This document shows positions 45,600 to 54,137 of a DNA stretch of 64,000 nucleotides, piece after piece. Numbering within the stretch: position 1 is the first letter of the stretch; each line of letters begins with the position of its first letter. Source of the DNA: Phycisphaeraceae bacterium (GTDB taxonomy: Bacteria > Planctomycetota > Phycisphaerae > Phycisphaerales > UBA1924); the NCBI GenBank assembly GCA_019636695.1, contig JAHBXD010000007.1, positions 1-64,000 on the forward strand, written 5' to 3'. The position numbers were made by a program, and so were the translations under genes. The notes beneath the pieces were generated by a model. That model saw only the letters and a program-made list of their open reading frames with translations. It was not told the origin of the DNA and made no database searches.

Positions 45600-46676
45600 T
45601 TAGGCGTTATTGTCTTCGTCATCATCATCCGGTGCTCTTGGGGCGGGTTCGAGCATTTCACCGCTTGCGGCGAGGATGGTCGCCTGCGAAATGACTTCGT
45701 AGCAGGTGGCGAGCAGACCAACGAGGGGGAACTTGCTCTCGGTGAATGGACTTGGCCCGAGTCGGCGAAGGAGCGGGTGGCTGATGCGCGGCGGCGCGAC
45801 GGGCAGATCAAGCTCGTGCAGGCTTGCCGGACGCTGCCAGAAGAGTTCAAGGTGTGCTTCGAGCGGTTCAGCGGTCAGGTCGGTGACTCCGGGCAGATGA
45901 CTGGCGTGGACGGGCACCGCACCGACACTTCCGGCGATGGCCCGGCGCTGGCGAACGCGGTCAAGGAGTTCATCGCCGGGCATGCCGCGAAGGGTGAGCA
46001 CGAGCAGGGGTTCGGTAGCAAGTTTTTGTGCGAGGATGATCCCCAGGCATGCCAGGTGTTTACACCAGCCTTCGGGTGATTTCGGTTCGCGGCAGGAGCA
46101 CGTCATCGTGAGTTCCTGCGGGATCGTCGGGAGCAAGCGCACGCCGAGGGGAAGCAGAAGTTCATCGATGGATTCGGGAAGGTCGCCCGAGAGCACCTTG
46201 GCGGCAAATACGGCCTGATCGGCCATGGCGTCGGCAGCCTTGGACCAAAGTTCTTCGGGGAAAACGGGCACGGCGATGGACGTGCGGTAGGCGACATCGA
46301 GGCGTCCCTGGATGAAGGCGGAGGCGGCGCCGGGATCGATTTCGATGCTGCGCATCTGGCCGAGTTCGGCGTATTCGCGGCCTTCGGTGAAGATTGACTC
46401 GGGGACGGATGCGCGGAGCGCGGTGAGCCAGCGACCGGCAAGCCAGGAAGTTTCGATCTGGTCGAAGGGTTGGGAGAGTTTGACGCCGCTACGGACGCGC
46501 TTCGGGCGGAGGGCCGGGTCGCGCCTCGGACGCGTGGAGGACTCAGGAGGAGCCGGGGAGGCCGGCGCGGCAGGGGTTTTGGAGGCGCGGGCGATGGGGG
46601 TTCGCGAGCGAATAGGGGCCTGTGACCGTGGTTTTCCAGGGTCGGGCTGCTGAGGTGGGCGTGGTGAAGAGGACAA
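45600..46676 (-). CDS. SWIM zinc-finger protein
   Basis: The 358-residue protein has a Pro/Ser/Arg-rich N-terminus of about 60 residues, a middle region of unknown fold, and a SWIM zinc finger in the pattern CxC-Xn-CxH (MTCSCREPKSPEGWCKHLAC). SWIM motifs bind DNA or protein and often accompany Snf2-type helicases, which is absent here. The C-terminus is acidic (DDDDEDN). The start is placed at TTG 46676, 4 bases after GGAGGG; the longer open frame upstream runs across the divergent gene. Confidence 0.8.
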   Translation of the reverse strand: MSSSPRPPQQPDPGKPRSQAPIRSRTPIARASKTPAAPASPAPPESSTRPRRDPALRPKRVRSGVKLSQPFDQIETSWLAGRWLTALRASVPESIFTEGREYAELGQMRSIEIDPGAASAFIQGRLDVAYRTSIAVPVFPEELWSKAADAMADQAVFAAKVLSGDLPESIDELLLPLGVRLLPTIPQELTMTCSCREPKSPEGWCKHLACLGIILAQKLATEPLLVLTLRGMPGDELLDRVRQRRAIAGSVGAVPVHASHLPGVTDLTAEPLEAHLELFWQRPASLHELDLPVAPPRISHPLLRRLGPSPFTESKFPLVGLLATCYEVISQATILAASGEMLEPAPRAPDDDDEDNNA

Positions 46677-46800
46677 TGCACCCTCCGTGGTGGGCGTTGA
46701 AACCGGAACCCAAAGGGTTGACCGTGTGCCGCGGATTGTCCAGTTTGGGGATTGGAGGAAGGCCAGTGGGCTACTCTCGGACGGTTTGGAGGGTGAGCTG

Positions 46801-48339
46801 ATGTCGTTTGGGCGTGTCTTGGTTTTGATGGCGGTAGTGCTGGGGTGTGCGTGCTGCACGGGTTCGGCGGTTGGGCCGGAACTGCGGCTCGAGGTGATTT
46901 CGCGGGCGAGGCTGACGGATGCCGAGGTGCCCGCCTTCAGCCCCGAGGGGCCTTGGGTGATCGTTGCGGCGGGGCAGGGCATTCGGACGTATGCGATGGA
47001 TGCTCGTGGCGAGTTGCGGCAGATCCGCGATGAGAAGCCCGGGGAGTGGCTTGGAGGGGTGTTTGAGGGGGCCGACGTCACGCATGTCGTGGTGCATCCC
47101 GTGCATCGAGGGGTGGCGGCGGCGACGCTTGTGCCGCGGTCGTTCGCGACGGAGCGAGGCGGCGTGGTGCTGTGGGAGATCGAGAGCGGGCGGGTTCTGG
47201 GCACTGGGAGAACGGGGTTCAACCCGGACAGTTGCGCGTTTACGGCGGATGGTGCGTTGCTGGTGATTGCCGACGAGGGTGAGCCTGACGGAGCGATCAA
47301 CCCGCCGGGGTCGGTGACGCTGGTGGATGTCGGTGGGCCCAGGGCGTGGTTGACTGGGATCGAGACGCTGGCGATTGCGGAAGAGATCGAGCGGGTGGGG
47401 GGGATTCGGGTGCATCCGAATACGAAAAGCCTGGCGGAGGATCTAGAGCCGGAATATGTGGCGATCATGGGCGATCGCGCGTTTGTGACTTGCCAGGAAA
47501 ACAACGCGGTGCTGGTTGTCAACCTTCGGGAGCGGCGTTGCGAGCGGCTCATCGGCCTGGGTATTCGCAGGATCGAAGCCGACGTGAGCGATCGAGATGG
47601 CCGGGTCGGGGCGTTGTTGCCCATGGCGGCAATGCCGATGCCGGATCAGATCGCGGCGGTTGAAATCGGTGGGCGGCGTTTGCTCGTGACGGCGGATGAG
47701 GGCGACGATCGCGGAGCGTGGGGGTCGAGTGTGTTCGGGGATGTGGCGCGGCTCGGCGAACTGGTGAAATCTGGGGCGGTATGCGATTCGTGGCTTGCGG
47801 GACGGGATGTTTCGGATGTCGGGTATGGGCGCGTGCGGGTGTGCGCGTTTACAGGGAAGGAGAAGGGATGCATCAAGGAGCCGGTGATGCCCGGGTCGAG
47901 GTCGGCGAGTTTGTGGGATGCCGACACGCTGGAGTTGCTCGACCACACGGGGTCGTGGTTTGAAGAAGCGATGGCCGAGGGGGAACGTGCGGCGTGGTTC
48001 AACGCGAGCCGTAGCCGGGAAGAAGTGGATAGTCGATCAGATGATCGCGGGCCGGAGCCGGAAGGCGTGGTGATCGGCAAGGTGGGTGGGCGCTGGTATG
48101 CGTTTGTCACGCTCGAAAGGCCGGGCGCGATAGCGATGATGGAGATCGATGCGGAGCGCGGGCGGTTTCGTCGGGCGGGGGTGCATCTCTCGGCCGCGGA
48201 TGGAGATTTCGGGCCTGAGGGGGCAGCCTTTGTGCCTGCGTCAGAAAGCCCGACGGGCGGAGATGTGCTGATTGTGGCTTTCGAGGCTTCGGGGACGGTG
48301 GTGGTGTATGCCGTCTCGGAAGGGGTGGTACGCAGGTGA
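46801..48339 (+). CDS. Choice-of-anchor-I family beta-propeller lipoprotein
   Basis: The 512-residue protein has a signal with a lipobox (VLVLMAVVLGC, Cys16 or so) and then a beta-propeller with the marks of the choice-of-anchor-I family: NPDSCAFTADGALLVIADEG, EPDGAINPPGSVTLVDVG, LEPEYVAIMGDRAFVTCQEN, MPDQIAAVEIGGRRLLVTAD, and SRSDDRGPEPEGVVIGKVGG. These proteins are exported and their activity is unclear; some relatives are joined to phosphatase or surface domains. The ATG at 46801 follows GGAGGG. It is divergent from the SWIM gene. Confidence 0.85.
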   Translation: MSFGRVLVLMAVVLGCACCTGSAVGPELRLEVISRARLTDAEVPAFSPEGPWVIVAAGQGIRTYAMDARGELRQIRDEKPGEWLGGVFEGADVTHVVVHPVHRGVAAATLVPRSFATERGGVVLWEIESGRVLGTGRTGFNPDSCAFTADGALLVIADEGEPDGAINPPGSVTLVDVGGPRAWLTGIETLAIAEEIERVGGIRVHPNTKSLAEDLEPEYVAIMGDRAFVTCQENNAVLVVNLRERRCERLIGLGIRRIEADVSDRDGRVGALLPMAAMPMPDQIAAVEIGGRRLLVTADEGDDRGAWGSSVFGDVARLGELVKSGAVCDSWLAGRDVSDVGYGRVRVCAFTGKEKGCIKEPVMPGSRSASLWDADTLELLDHTGSWFEEAMAEGERAAWFNASRSREEVDSRSDDRGPEPEGVVIGKVGGRWYAFVTLERPGAIAMMEIDAERGRFRRAGVHLSAADGDFGPEGAAFVPASESPTGGDVLIVAFEASGTVVVYAVSEGVVRR

Positions 48340-48363
48340 TGTCAGCGCGTGCCGGAGGGGGGA

Positions 48364-48807
48364 TCAGGGTGATGGGGGGCGCTCGTAGGTCATTTCGAGG
48401 CGGTTGCCGCGTGGGTTGAAGTCAACCCGGGTCATGTAGGCGCGGATGAGCATGAGGCCGCGGCCGTCGGGCTTGGCGAGGTTTTCATCGAGCGTGGGAT
48501 CGGGGATGGTGTCGGGCGTGAAGCCCGGCCCCTGGTCTTCGACGGCGATGCGCACGCGGCGGGCATCGACGTGGGCTTCGACTGTGACGGCGGCATCGGG
48601 TGGAAGGAGTTTGTGGCCGTGCCGGAAGGCGTTGGAGACGGCTTCTTCAAGGGCAAGGTGGATGGCGAATCGAGAGGTCTTGGGATAGTTGAATCGCTCG
48701 ACGATATCCATGATGCGGGAGACAAGACCGGCGACGGCCGAGCGATCGGCGGTAACGGTGGCGCGCAGGGACTCGTGATCTGGGCCGGGGGATGGCTGCA
48801 TCGTCAA
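48364..48807 (-). CDS. Serine-protein kinase of the anti-sigma (RsbW/SpoIIAB) type
   Basis: The 147-residue protein is a stand-alone GHKL ATPase with an N box FAIHLALEEAVSNAFRHGHK, a G1 box RIAVEDQGPGFTPDTIPDP, and a G2 box KPDGRGLMLIRAYMTRVDF. Such kinases bind a sigma factor or another target and phosphorylate a STAS antagonist. The gene for a STAS protein lies 15 bases upstream on the same strand, so a partner-switch pair is likely. No sigma factor or PP2C phosphatase is adjacent. Confidence 0.9.
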   Translation of the reverse strand: MTMQPSPGPDHESLRATVTADRSAVAGLVSRIMDIVERFNYPKTSRFAIHLALEEAVSNAFRHGHKLLPPDAAVTVEAHVDARRVRIAVEDQGPGFTPDTIPDPTLDENLAKPDGRGLMLIRAYMTRVDFNPRGNRLEMTYERPPSP

Positions 48808-48822
48808 CGCCGGAAGGTCGTA

Positions 48823-49185
48823 TCAGCTGGTGAAGCTGGCGATGGCCGAGGGGGCGTCGTCGTGGATGCTGAAAAGTTTGTTGAGGCGGGTGATGGCGAA
48901 GACTTCCTTGATCTGCGGATCGATGTTGGCGAGGCGCAGTTGGCCGCCCTTGGTCTTGATCCTGTTGTTGATGGTGATGAGCGTGCCCAATGCCGCGGAG
49001 GAGAGATGATCGACGTTGGCGAAACTGATGAGGAGGCGCGGTTGATCGCGTGAGTCGATGATGCTGGAGATTTCTTCGCCGATCTGCTGGATGTTGGCTT
49101 CGTCGAGGATGTTGCGGTCAACGAACTCGACGAGCGTGACGCCGTCGTCGTGGGTTACTCGCAGTCGGGAGTCAGCGGGGGACAT
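48823..49185 (-). CDS. STAS-domain anti-anti-sigma factor
   Basis: The 120-residue STAS protein carries a possible phosphorylation site in the conserved place (ANVDHLSSAALGTLITINNR) and ends with the helical part EVFAITRLNKLFSIHDD. It would be phosphorylated by the kinase encoded directly downstream and would bind that kinase when unphosphorylated. The two form a short operon with about 15 bases between them. Confidence 0.9.
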   Translation of the reverse strand: MSPADSRLRVTHDDGVTLVEFVDRNILDEANIQQIGEEISSIIDSRDQPRLLISFANVDHLSSAALGTLITINNRIKTKGGQLRLANIDPQIKEVFAITRLNKLFSIHDDAPSAIASFTS

Positions 49186-49275
49186 ACGTGGGTCTCCTGG
49201 GCGGGTGCAGCGTCCGCCTCGGCTCCATCATAGGAGACAGGGGCGGGGCGTGTAGTGCTCGGGGGTGCTCCAAAT

Positions 49276-49305
49276 ACAAGACCGGCCGCGGAGGGCCGGT
49301 CTTGT
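49276..49305 (-). terminator. Strong hairpin after the secretin gene
   Basis: ACAAGACCGGCC (49276-49287) pairs with GGCCGGTCTTGT (49294-49305), a perfect 12-bp stem with a 6-base loop, 20 bases after the secretin stop. There is no long U-run, but the position is right for a terminator. Confidence 0.7.
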
Positions 49306-49325
49306 GGATTGCGGACGAGGAAATG

Positions 49326-52300
49326 TCAGTGCCCGAAACCGAGGTTGAGTTGCTCGGCGAGGCCGGGGAACTGGCGTTCCTCTTCTTCACCGGAGACGAG
49401 GACGGTGGGCTTGAGCAGGATGAGGAGTGTGGATTCTTCCTTGGAGGTGATGCGGTTGCTGAAGAACCGGTTGAGAATCGGGATTTTGCTCAGGACGGGT
49501 ACGCCGGTTTCGACCTCGACTTCGTTGACCAGCCGCTGGCCGCCGAGCAGGATGGTGCCCTGATCGGGGACGGTAACGGTGGTCTGGACACGCGTGACGG
49601 TCACGGTAGGAATCTGGACGAAGGCGTTGGTCTGGGCCGAGCTGACGAGCTGGCCGCCGGCGACGGCGGTGACGGGTTCGCGGGCGATGCCTTCGATTTC
49701 GGCGATGGCGGCATCGATGTTCATGGTGACGAAGCGACGATCGGCCGAAACGATGCCGTCGACGAGCATTCGGACGCCTTCGGAGACCGGCTCGATGGTG
49801 GGGTCGAAGCCGACGGCCGAGTCTGAGACGACGGGCTGGAGGTCGGAGACGAAGCCGACCTGACGGACGACGTAGATGTTCGAAGTCTGGCCGTTGGTGA
49901 AAGTGAGGCGAGGCGCGGTGAGGGAGACGGTGCGGCGGTCGGCCTGCGTTGCCTGGACGAGGAAGTCGACCTGAATGTCATCAAGGAACTGGCCCGTGAC
50001 GCCGAGTGCCGGGGCGCGGCCGAGGATGGTCGAGGCGAGGCCTTCGGTCGGCATGAGCACGCCGGCAAGACCGAGTGAATCGGAAATAGTGCCGAAGACC
50101 GAGGTTCGGTCGGGCGGGACGGTGGCCTGGGTGACGGGCGTGGTGCCGCCGCCGGTGACAGCGCGCTTGAGGCGACCGTTTGAGTCGAAGAAGTCGCTGG
50201 GGAGGACGGTGGGGTCGGTGCCACGGGCGGCGACGACCTGGTTGTTGTCGGCGTTGAAGTAGACGTCGAGGTCGAAGCCGATCTGCTCGAACCAGTCTTG
50301 GCTGACGAGGAGGAAGCGGGTTTCGACGTTGATCTGAAGGGCCTTGACCTGACGGAGCTTGCTGAGCAGGCCGCGGATTTCGCGGTGGTTGGCGGGTGTG
50401 TTCTTGATGACGAGCTGGCCTTGCCAGTCGAAGATGCGGCCGGTGGTGCCGCCGTTATTTTCCCAGCCCATCGGGTCGATGAGCTGCTCGATCATGTCCT
50501 TCATGCGATCGATGCGATCCTGAAGGGGTTCGCGATCAACATCCTGCTCGCGTTGCTGGAAGGGGCTTTGCCCGCCGCCGCCCTGCCCGGACTGGAGCAC
50601 GGCGTTGAGGTCGAACTCGGGGGCGTTGGTGTAATCGGGTATTTCGACGACGAGGTCACGAATGTCGTAGATATCAAGGATGGTGTGCTTGCGGATTTTC
50701 TCGTCGCTGGCGATGAAGAGGACGCCGTCACGGACAGTCCAGGTGGCCTTGTCGGTGCCGAAGCCGGACTCGCTGACTTTCTCAAGGATTCGTTCAAGCA
50801 GGTTTGCAAGTGTGATGTTGCGGAGGGTGAGGTCGATCGGCCGATCGCGGGTGATGTCGATGAGGGCGAGCGAATCCCAATCGACATCCATGTTGACGGA
50901 CTGGGTTTCGGCGATGTACCCGAGCGCCTGCTCAAGGGTGCGGTTGCGGAACTCGATGGAGGGAAGGCGTTGATCGTTCAGGCGAGCGAGGAGCGCGCGA
51001 TCCTGCGGTGAGTCGGCGTAGGAGGCGCTGCCGAGGCGCTGGTGGCTGAGGCTGGGCCAGTCGGGCGGGAAGGCGATGATGTCAAGCGGGGGGATGGAGG
51101 CGATGTAGTTCTCGAGGCGCAGTTCGGCCATGTTGCGGTCTTTGGTGCGCTTGGCATCGTGGTAGGCCATGAAGATGGCGGTGTCGTGGAGGACATCGCG
51201 CAGAAGGAGGCCGGCGGGGTTGTTGGGTTCGAGGAAGAGAATCTGGCTCTCGACGATTTCGAGGGCTTCACGATATTTCTGGTTGCGCTGCAGGTCGCGA
51301 ACACGGGTGAGGGCCTCGCGAATCTGGCGTTCGCGGTCGAGCATGGTGTCGCGTTCAAGTGCGGCGAGGCGTTCGCGTTCGCGGCGTTCGCGTTCGGCCG
51401 CTGCGCGCTCGGAAGCAGCGCGTTCATCGCGGTCGATGCGGGCGACCCTGTCGTCGGCGCTGCGGATGCGCTCCTGGAATTCGGCTTCGGCGAAGACCGA
51501 GCGTTGCTCCTGCATGCGCAGCTTGGCCTGAAGCGCCAATTCGCGAGCGCGGGCGAAGTTGCCCTGTCGCGACTCGGTGTCGGCCTGCTGGAGCAGGTTT
51601 TCGAACGCGGCGCGGGTTTCCTGACGTACGAGGTCGCGTTGGCGGGTGACTTCTTCAAGCGGGCCGGCGCCCGGGCCGAGGTCGCGGCGCTGGAGCAGGC
51701 GCACCTCGTTGATTTCGGAGGCGACGCGGGCTGCTTCTTCGGCGGTGAGTGAAGCGCGGTAATCGCGGTCGAGTCGATCAAGCAGGTCGAGGGCATCGCG
51801 ATAGCGCTGCTCGGTCTTGGCGGTCATGGCCTCACTGAGCAGGCGCTGGGCTTCCTTGCGATTGGCTTCGGCGATGACGTCATCAACGGGTGGCGGGGGG
51901 GCGGTGGGCTGTGCCTGGGGTTGGGCTTCGGCGGGTTGGGAGGGGGGCAGTTCACCTTCGCGCCGGACGACGCCGGGTTGGACTGAGAGCGTCAGCGGTG
52001 CGTCGAGCAGTTCGCCGCGAGCGATTTCGGTTTCGACAATGCGAAGCTGATAGGCCTCAACAAGGGCCTGCTGCTGCGGAGAGAGCGTGACGTCGGAACG
52101 TGTGACCCAAGTCAGCTCGGCCTTGGCGCGGCCGTAATCGCCGGAGACGAACGCCTCGTGCGCCCGCGAGAGGCGACCCGGGACCAGGGGCGCGAGTTCG
52201 GCACGGCGCTGCTCGATGCGGGTGGAAAGGGCTTCGGCTCGGAGCATAGAACGAGCATCGGACGAGGCCGAGTTGAGGATGGCCTCTACCTGGGCGCGGG

Positions 52301-52667
52301 CAGCGGTGACATCTCCCTGGGCGAGGGCGAGTTCAGCCTTTTCGAGGCTGAGTTGCGACTCGTTCATGCCCCTGATGGCGATGTTGGCGTTGCTGAGGAT
52401 CTGGTAGGCTCGAGCGCTTTCGCGATCACTCAATCCGGCACCGTTGGCCTGGAAGAGATTGACCACCAATGCGCGAGCGTGGACCGGTTTGCCTGCGGCA
52501 AGGAGGTCGCCAGCGCGCTGAATGGTCGATTCGACGGAGGCAAGTTCAAGCCCGACGGTGAAATCGTCACTCGCTTGGGCCGATGCCGTCAACAAAGTGA
52601 GGCCGGCGGCGAATCCTGCCGCAGCAGCCAAGAGCGAACGAACGGAACGATGCTTGCCGAAGCCCAT
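49326..52667 (-). CDS. Secretin-type outer membrane protein with very long N-terminal coiled-coil/repeat region
   Basis: The 1113-residue protein begins with a signal peptide (SLLAAAAGFAAGLTLLTAS). The first roughly 480 residues are helical repeats and coiled coil (REDERAASERAAAERERRER-like Glu/Arg blocks). Next are secretin N domains (LEQALGYIAETQSVNMDVDW, DLTLRNITLANLLERILEKV), and then the secretin C-terminal core with GGQRLVNEVEVETGVPVLSK, IPILNRFFSNRITSKEESTL, and LILLKPTVL. It should form an outer-membrane pore for a type II or type IV pilus-like system. No other pilus or general secretion genes are next to it. The ATG at 52667 follows GGGAG; an in-frame ATG lies 5 codons upstream. Confidence 0.9.
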   Translation of the reverse strand: MGFGKHRSVRSLLAAAAGFAAGLTLLTASAQASDDFTVGLELASVESTIQRAGDLLAAGKPVHARALVVNLFQANGAGLSDRESARAYQILSNANIAIRGMNESQLSLEKAELALAQGDVTAARAQVEAILNSASSDARSMLRAEALSTRIEQRRAELAPLVPGRLSRAHEAFVSGDYGRAKAELTWVTRSDVTLSPQQQALVEAYQLRIVETEIARGELLDAPLTLSVQPGVVRREGELPPSQPAEAQPQAQPTAPPPPVDDVIAEANRKEAQRLLSEAMTAKTEQRYRDALDLLDRLDRDYRASLTAEEAARVASEINEVRLLQRRDLGPGAGPLEEVTRQRDLVRQETRAAFENLLQQADTESRQGNFARARELALQAKLRMQEQRSVFAEAEFQERIRSADDRVARIDRDERAASERAAAERERRERERLAALERDTMLDRERQIREALTRVRDLQRNQKYREALEIVESQILFLEPNNPAGLLLRDVLHDTAIFMAYHDAKRTKDRNMAELRLENYIASIPPLDIIAFPPDWPSLSHQRLGSASYADSPQDRALLARLNDQRLPSIEFRNRTLEQALGYIAETQSVNMDVDWDSLALIDITRDRPIDLTLRNITLANLLERILEKVSESGFGTDKATWTVRDGVLFIASDEKIRKHTILDIYDIRDLVVEIPDYTNAPEFDLNAVLQSGQGGGGQSPFQQREQDVDREPLQDRIDRMKDMIEQLIDPMGWENNGGTTGRIFDWQGQLVIKNTPANHREIRGLLSKLRQVKALQINVETRFLLVSQDWFEQIGFDLDVYFNADNNQVVAARGTDPTVLPSDFFDSNGRLKRAVTGGGTTPVTQATVPPDRTSVFGTISDSLGLAGVLMPTEGLASTILGRAPALGVTGQFLDDIQVDFLVQATQADRRTVSLTAPRLTFTNGQTSNIYVVRQVGFVSDLQPVVSDSAVGFDPTIEPVSEGVRMLVDGIVSADRRFVTMNIDAAIAEIEGIAREPVTAVAGGQLVSSAQTNAFVQIPTVTVTRVQTTVTVPDQGTILLGGQRLVNEVEVETGVPVLSKIPILNRFFSNRITSKEESTLLILLKPTVLVSGEEEERQFPGLAEQLNLGFGH

Positions 52668-53010
52668 GCCGATCTCCCACACGCAGCGTTGTGGAGCGGC
52701 GACTGAAACGGGACGATCCCGCGTTCAACCTCAGTTCGCCGAAAGCCCCATGCGCTTGGACCCTTGTCGGCGGGGACAGTTCCCGAAAGCGCCGAAAGAA
52801 GCCCATCACCCCTTCGAGAGGAGCCTCCCGCGGGTGAGGCGGGAAGATACTCGGAAGGGCATGTCAATGCAACCCGGTGGCAGGCCACCGCGGGACACTT
52901 TCCGTCGAGACGGGCAGAGCGGTTCCGAAGGCTTCGGTGTGATATGGAAACGAGATTTGGGGAGAGGGCTGGCCGTGGGTTTCCCGGGTGGTGGGTGCGG
53001 GACGCGTGGA
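52668..53010. other. Intergenic region upstream of the secretin gene
   Basis: About 340 bases with no supported gene. It must hold the secretin promoter and the 3' flank of the gene at 53011-54003. No clear promoter boxes or hairpin stand out. Confidence 0.35.
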
Positions 53011-54003
53011 TCAGCCGAGCCACTTGATGCGAATGAGATTTCCAGAGGCTTTGGGGACAGTTTTTGAGCCGGGCGTGGACTTGTGTTTGGTGAGTTGGGC
53101 GTCCGTCAGGCGGTCGGCACTGACGACGAAGTTGTCCACAATCTTTTCTGCAGCGGAGCCTAGGGCTTCCTCGGCGGCATCGAGCGCAGTTTCTTCGGCG
53201 ATGCGAAGGCCATCGGCCCAGAGGAGTGCTTCGGCGTATCTCGGGGCGGGTTCGCCTTCGAGGGTGGTTCGGACGAGGCAGCGCCACGGCGTCACGCCCA
53301 AGGGGTTTCCTTGGTCATCTTCATTGGTTTCGGTGTCGATATTGAGGACGAGTTTCCACTCATCGCGCAGGCGCTCGATGACTTCTTCGGGGGTGAGGAG
53401 GTCGGCGGCTTCGGGTGGCGCCGTCAGGACACTACGGTGTTCGTGAGCGGCGGCATCGGCTCCGAGCGGCTCCGGGACTTGTTCGAGGTCGAAGGCTTTG
53501 AGGATGCGCTCGACTCTTTCGCGGGCTTCGGCGGCGACTCGGATGGTGAGTATCTTGTGTTCGTCAACAAAGAGGTAGGCGAAGGGGTCGTCGCACATGG
53601 CGCCGAAGCCGCAGAGGCCGTCTTCAAAAAGGAAGGGGCGGAAGCGGCGTATGCCTTCGACGAGGCGGTCGAGGCCGACGAGTTCGTATGCGATGTAGGG
53701 GTCAATCTCGCGGTAGGGATCGTGCCCCATGACGTCGAGGATGGGGTAAACCCTGGGTGGGAGGATGGAGAGCAGGGATCGGATGAGGGGAGCGAGGCGT
53801 TCGGAAGTGATGACGATGTCGAATACGTAGCGATCGGGCCATTCTTCCCACTCGGAGGCTTCGTCGCCTCCATCGGCGGGTTCGAACTCGACGAGATATC
53901 CCGGGCGCGGGGTGAGCGGCTCGATGGGGTATACGCCGAGGGGAAATTTGAAGCCCCCGATTTCGACCCTGGGAATGGAACTGTCGGCGAGACAACGGGT
54001 CAT
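53011..54003 (-). CDS. Conserved-looking protein of unknown function
   Basis: The 330-residue soluble protein has no signal or membrane helix. It has segments such as YVFDIVITSERLAPLIRSLL, SILPPRVYPILDVMGHDPYR, and PYIAYELVGLDRLVEGIRRF, a long acidic middle (VLNIDTETNEDDQGNPLG), and a basic end (TVPKASGNLIRIKWLG). Codon use fits the genome. The family is not recognised. It starts at ATG 54003; the open frame upstream is Pro/Ser/His-rich shadow. The gene is divergent from the TPR gene at 54138. Confidence 0.75.
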   Translation of the reverse strand: MTRCLADSSIPRVEIGGFKFPLGVYPIEPLTPRPGYLVEFEPADGGDEASEWEEWPDRYVFDIVITSERLAPLIRSLLSILPPRVYPILDVMGHDPYREIDPYIAYELVGLDRLVEGIRRFRPFLFEDGLCGFGAMCDDPFAYLFVDEHKILTIRVAAEARERVERILKAFDLEQVPEPLGADAAAHEHRSVLTAPPEAADLLTPEEVIERLRDEWKLVLNIDTETNEDDQGNPLGVTPWRCLVRTTLEGEPAPRYAEALLWADGLRIAEETALDAAEEALGSAAEKIVDNFVVSADRLTDAQLTKHKSTPGSKTVPKASGNLIRIKWLG

Positions 54004-54137
54004 GGAAGCAAGGGTACGTCGCGGGGCGGGTTGCTTCTTCGGATGGAGGGCGAACGGGATCGGTTGGAGTTTGGGGTAAGATAGTGTCTGCGCGGCCGCC
54101 GTGCGGCAGGCGGAGATCACAGAACGGGGATGATGGC

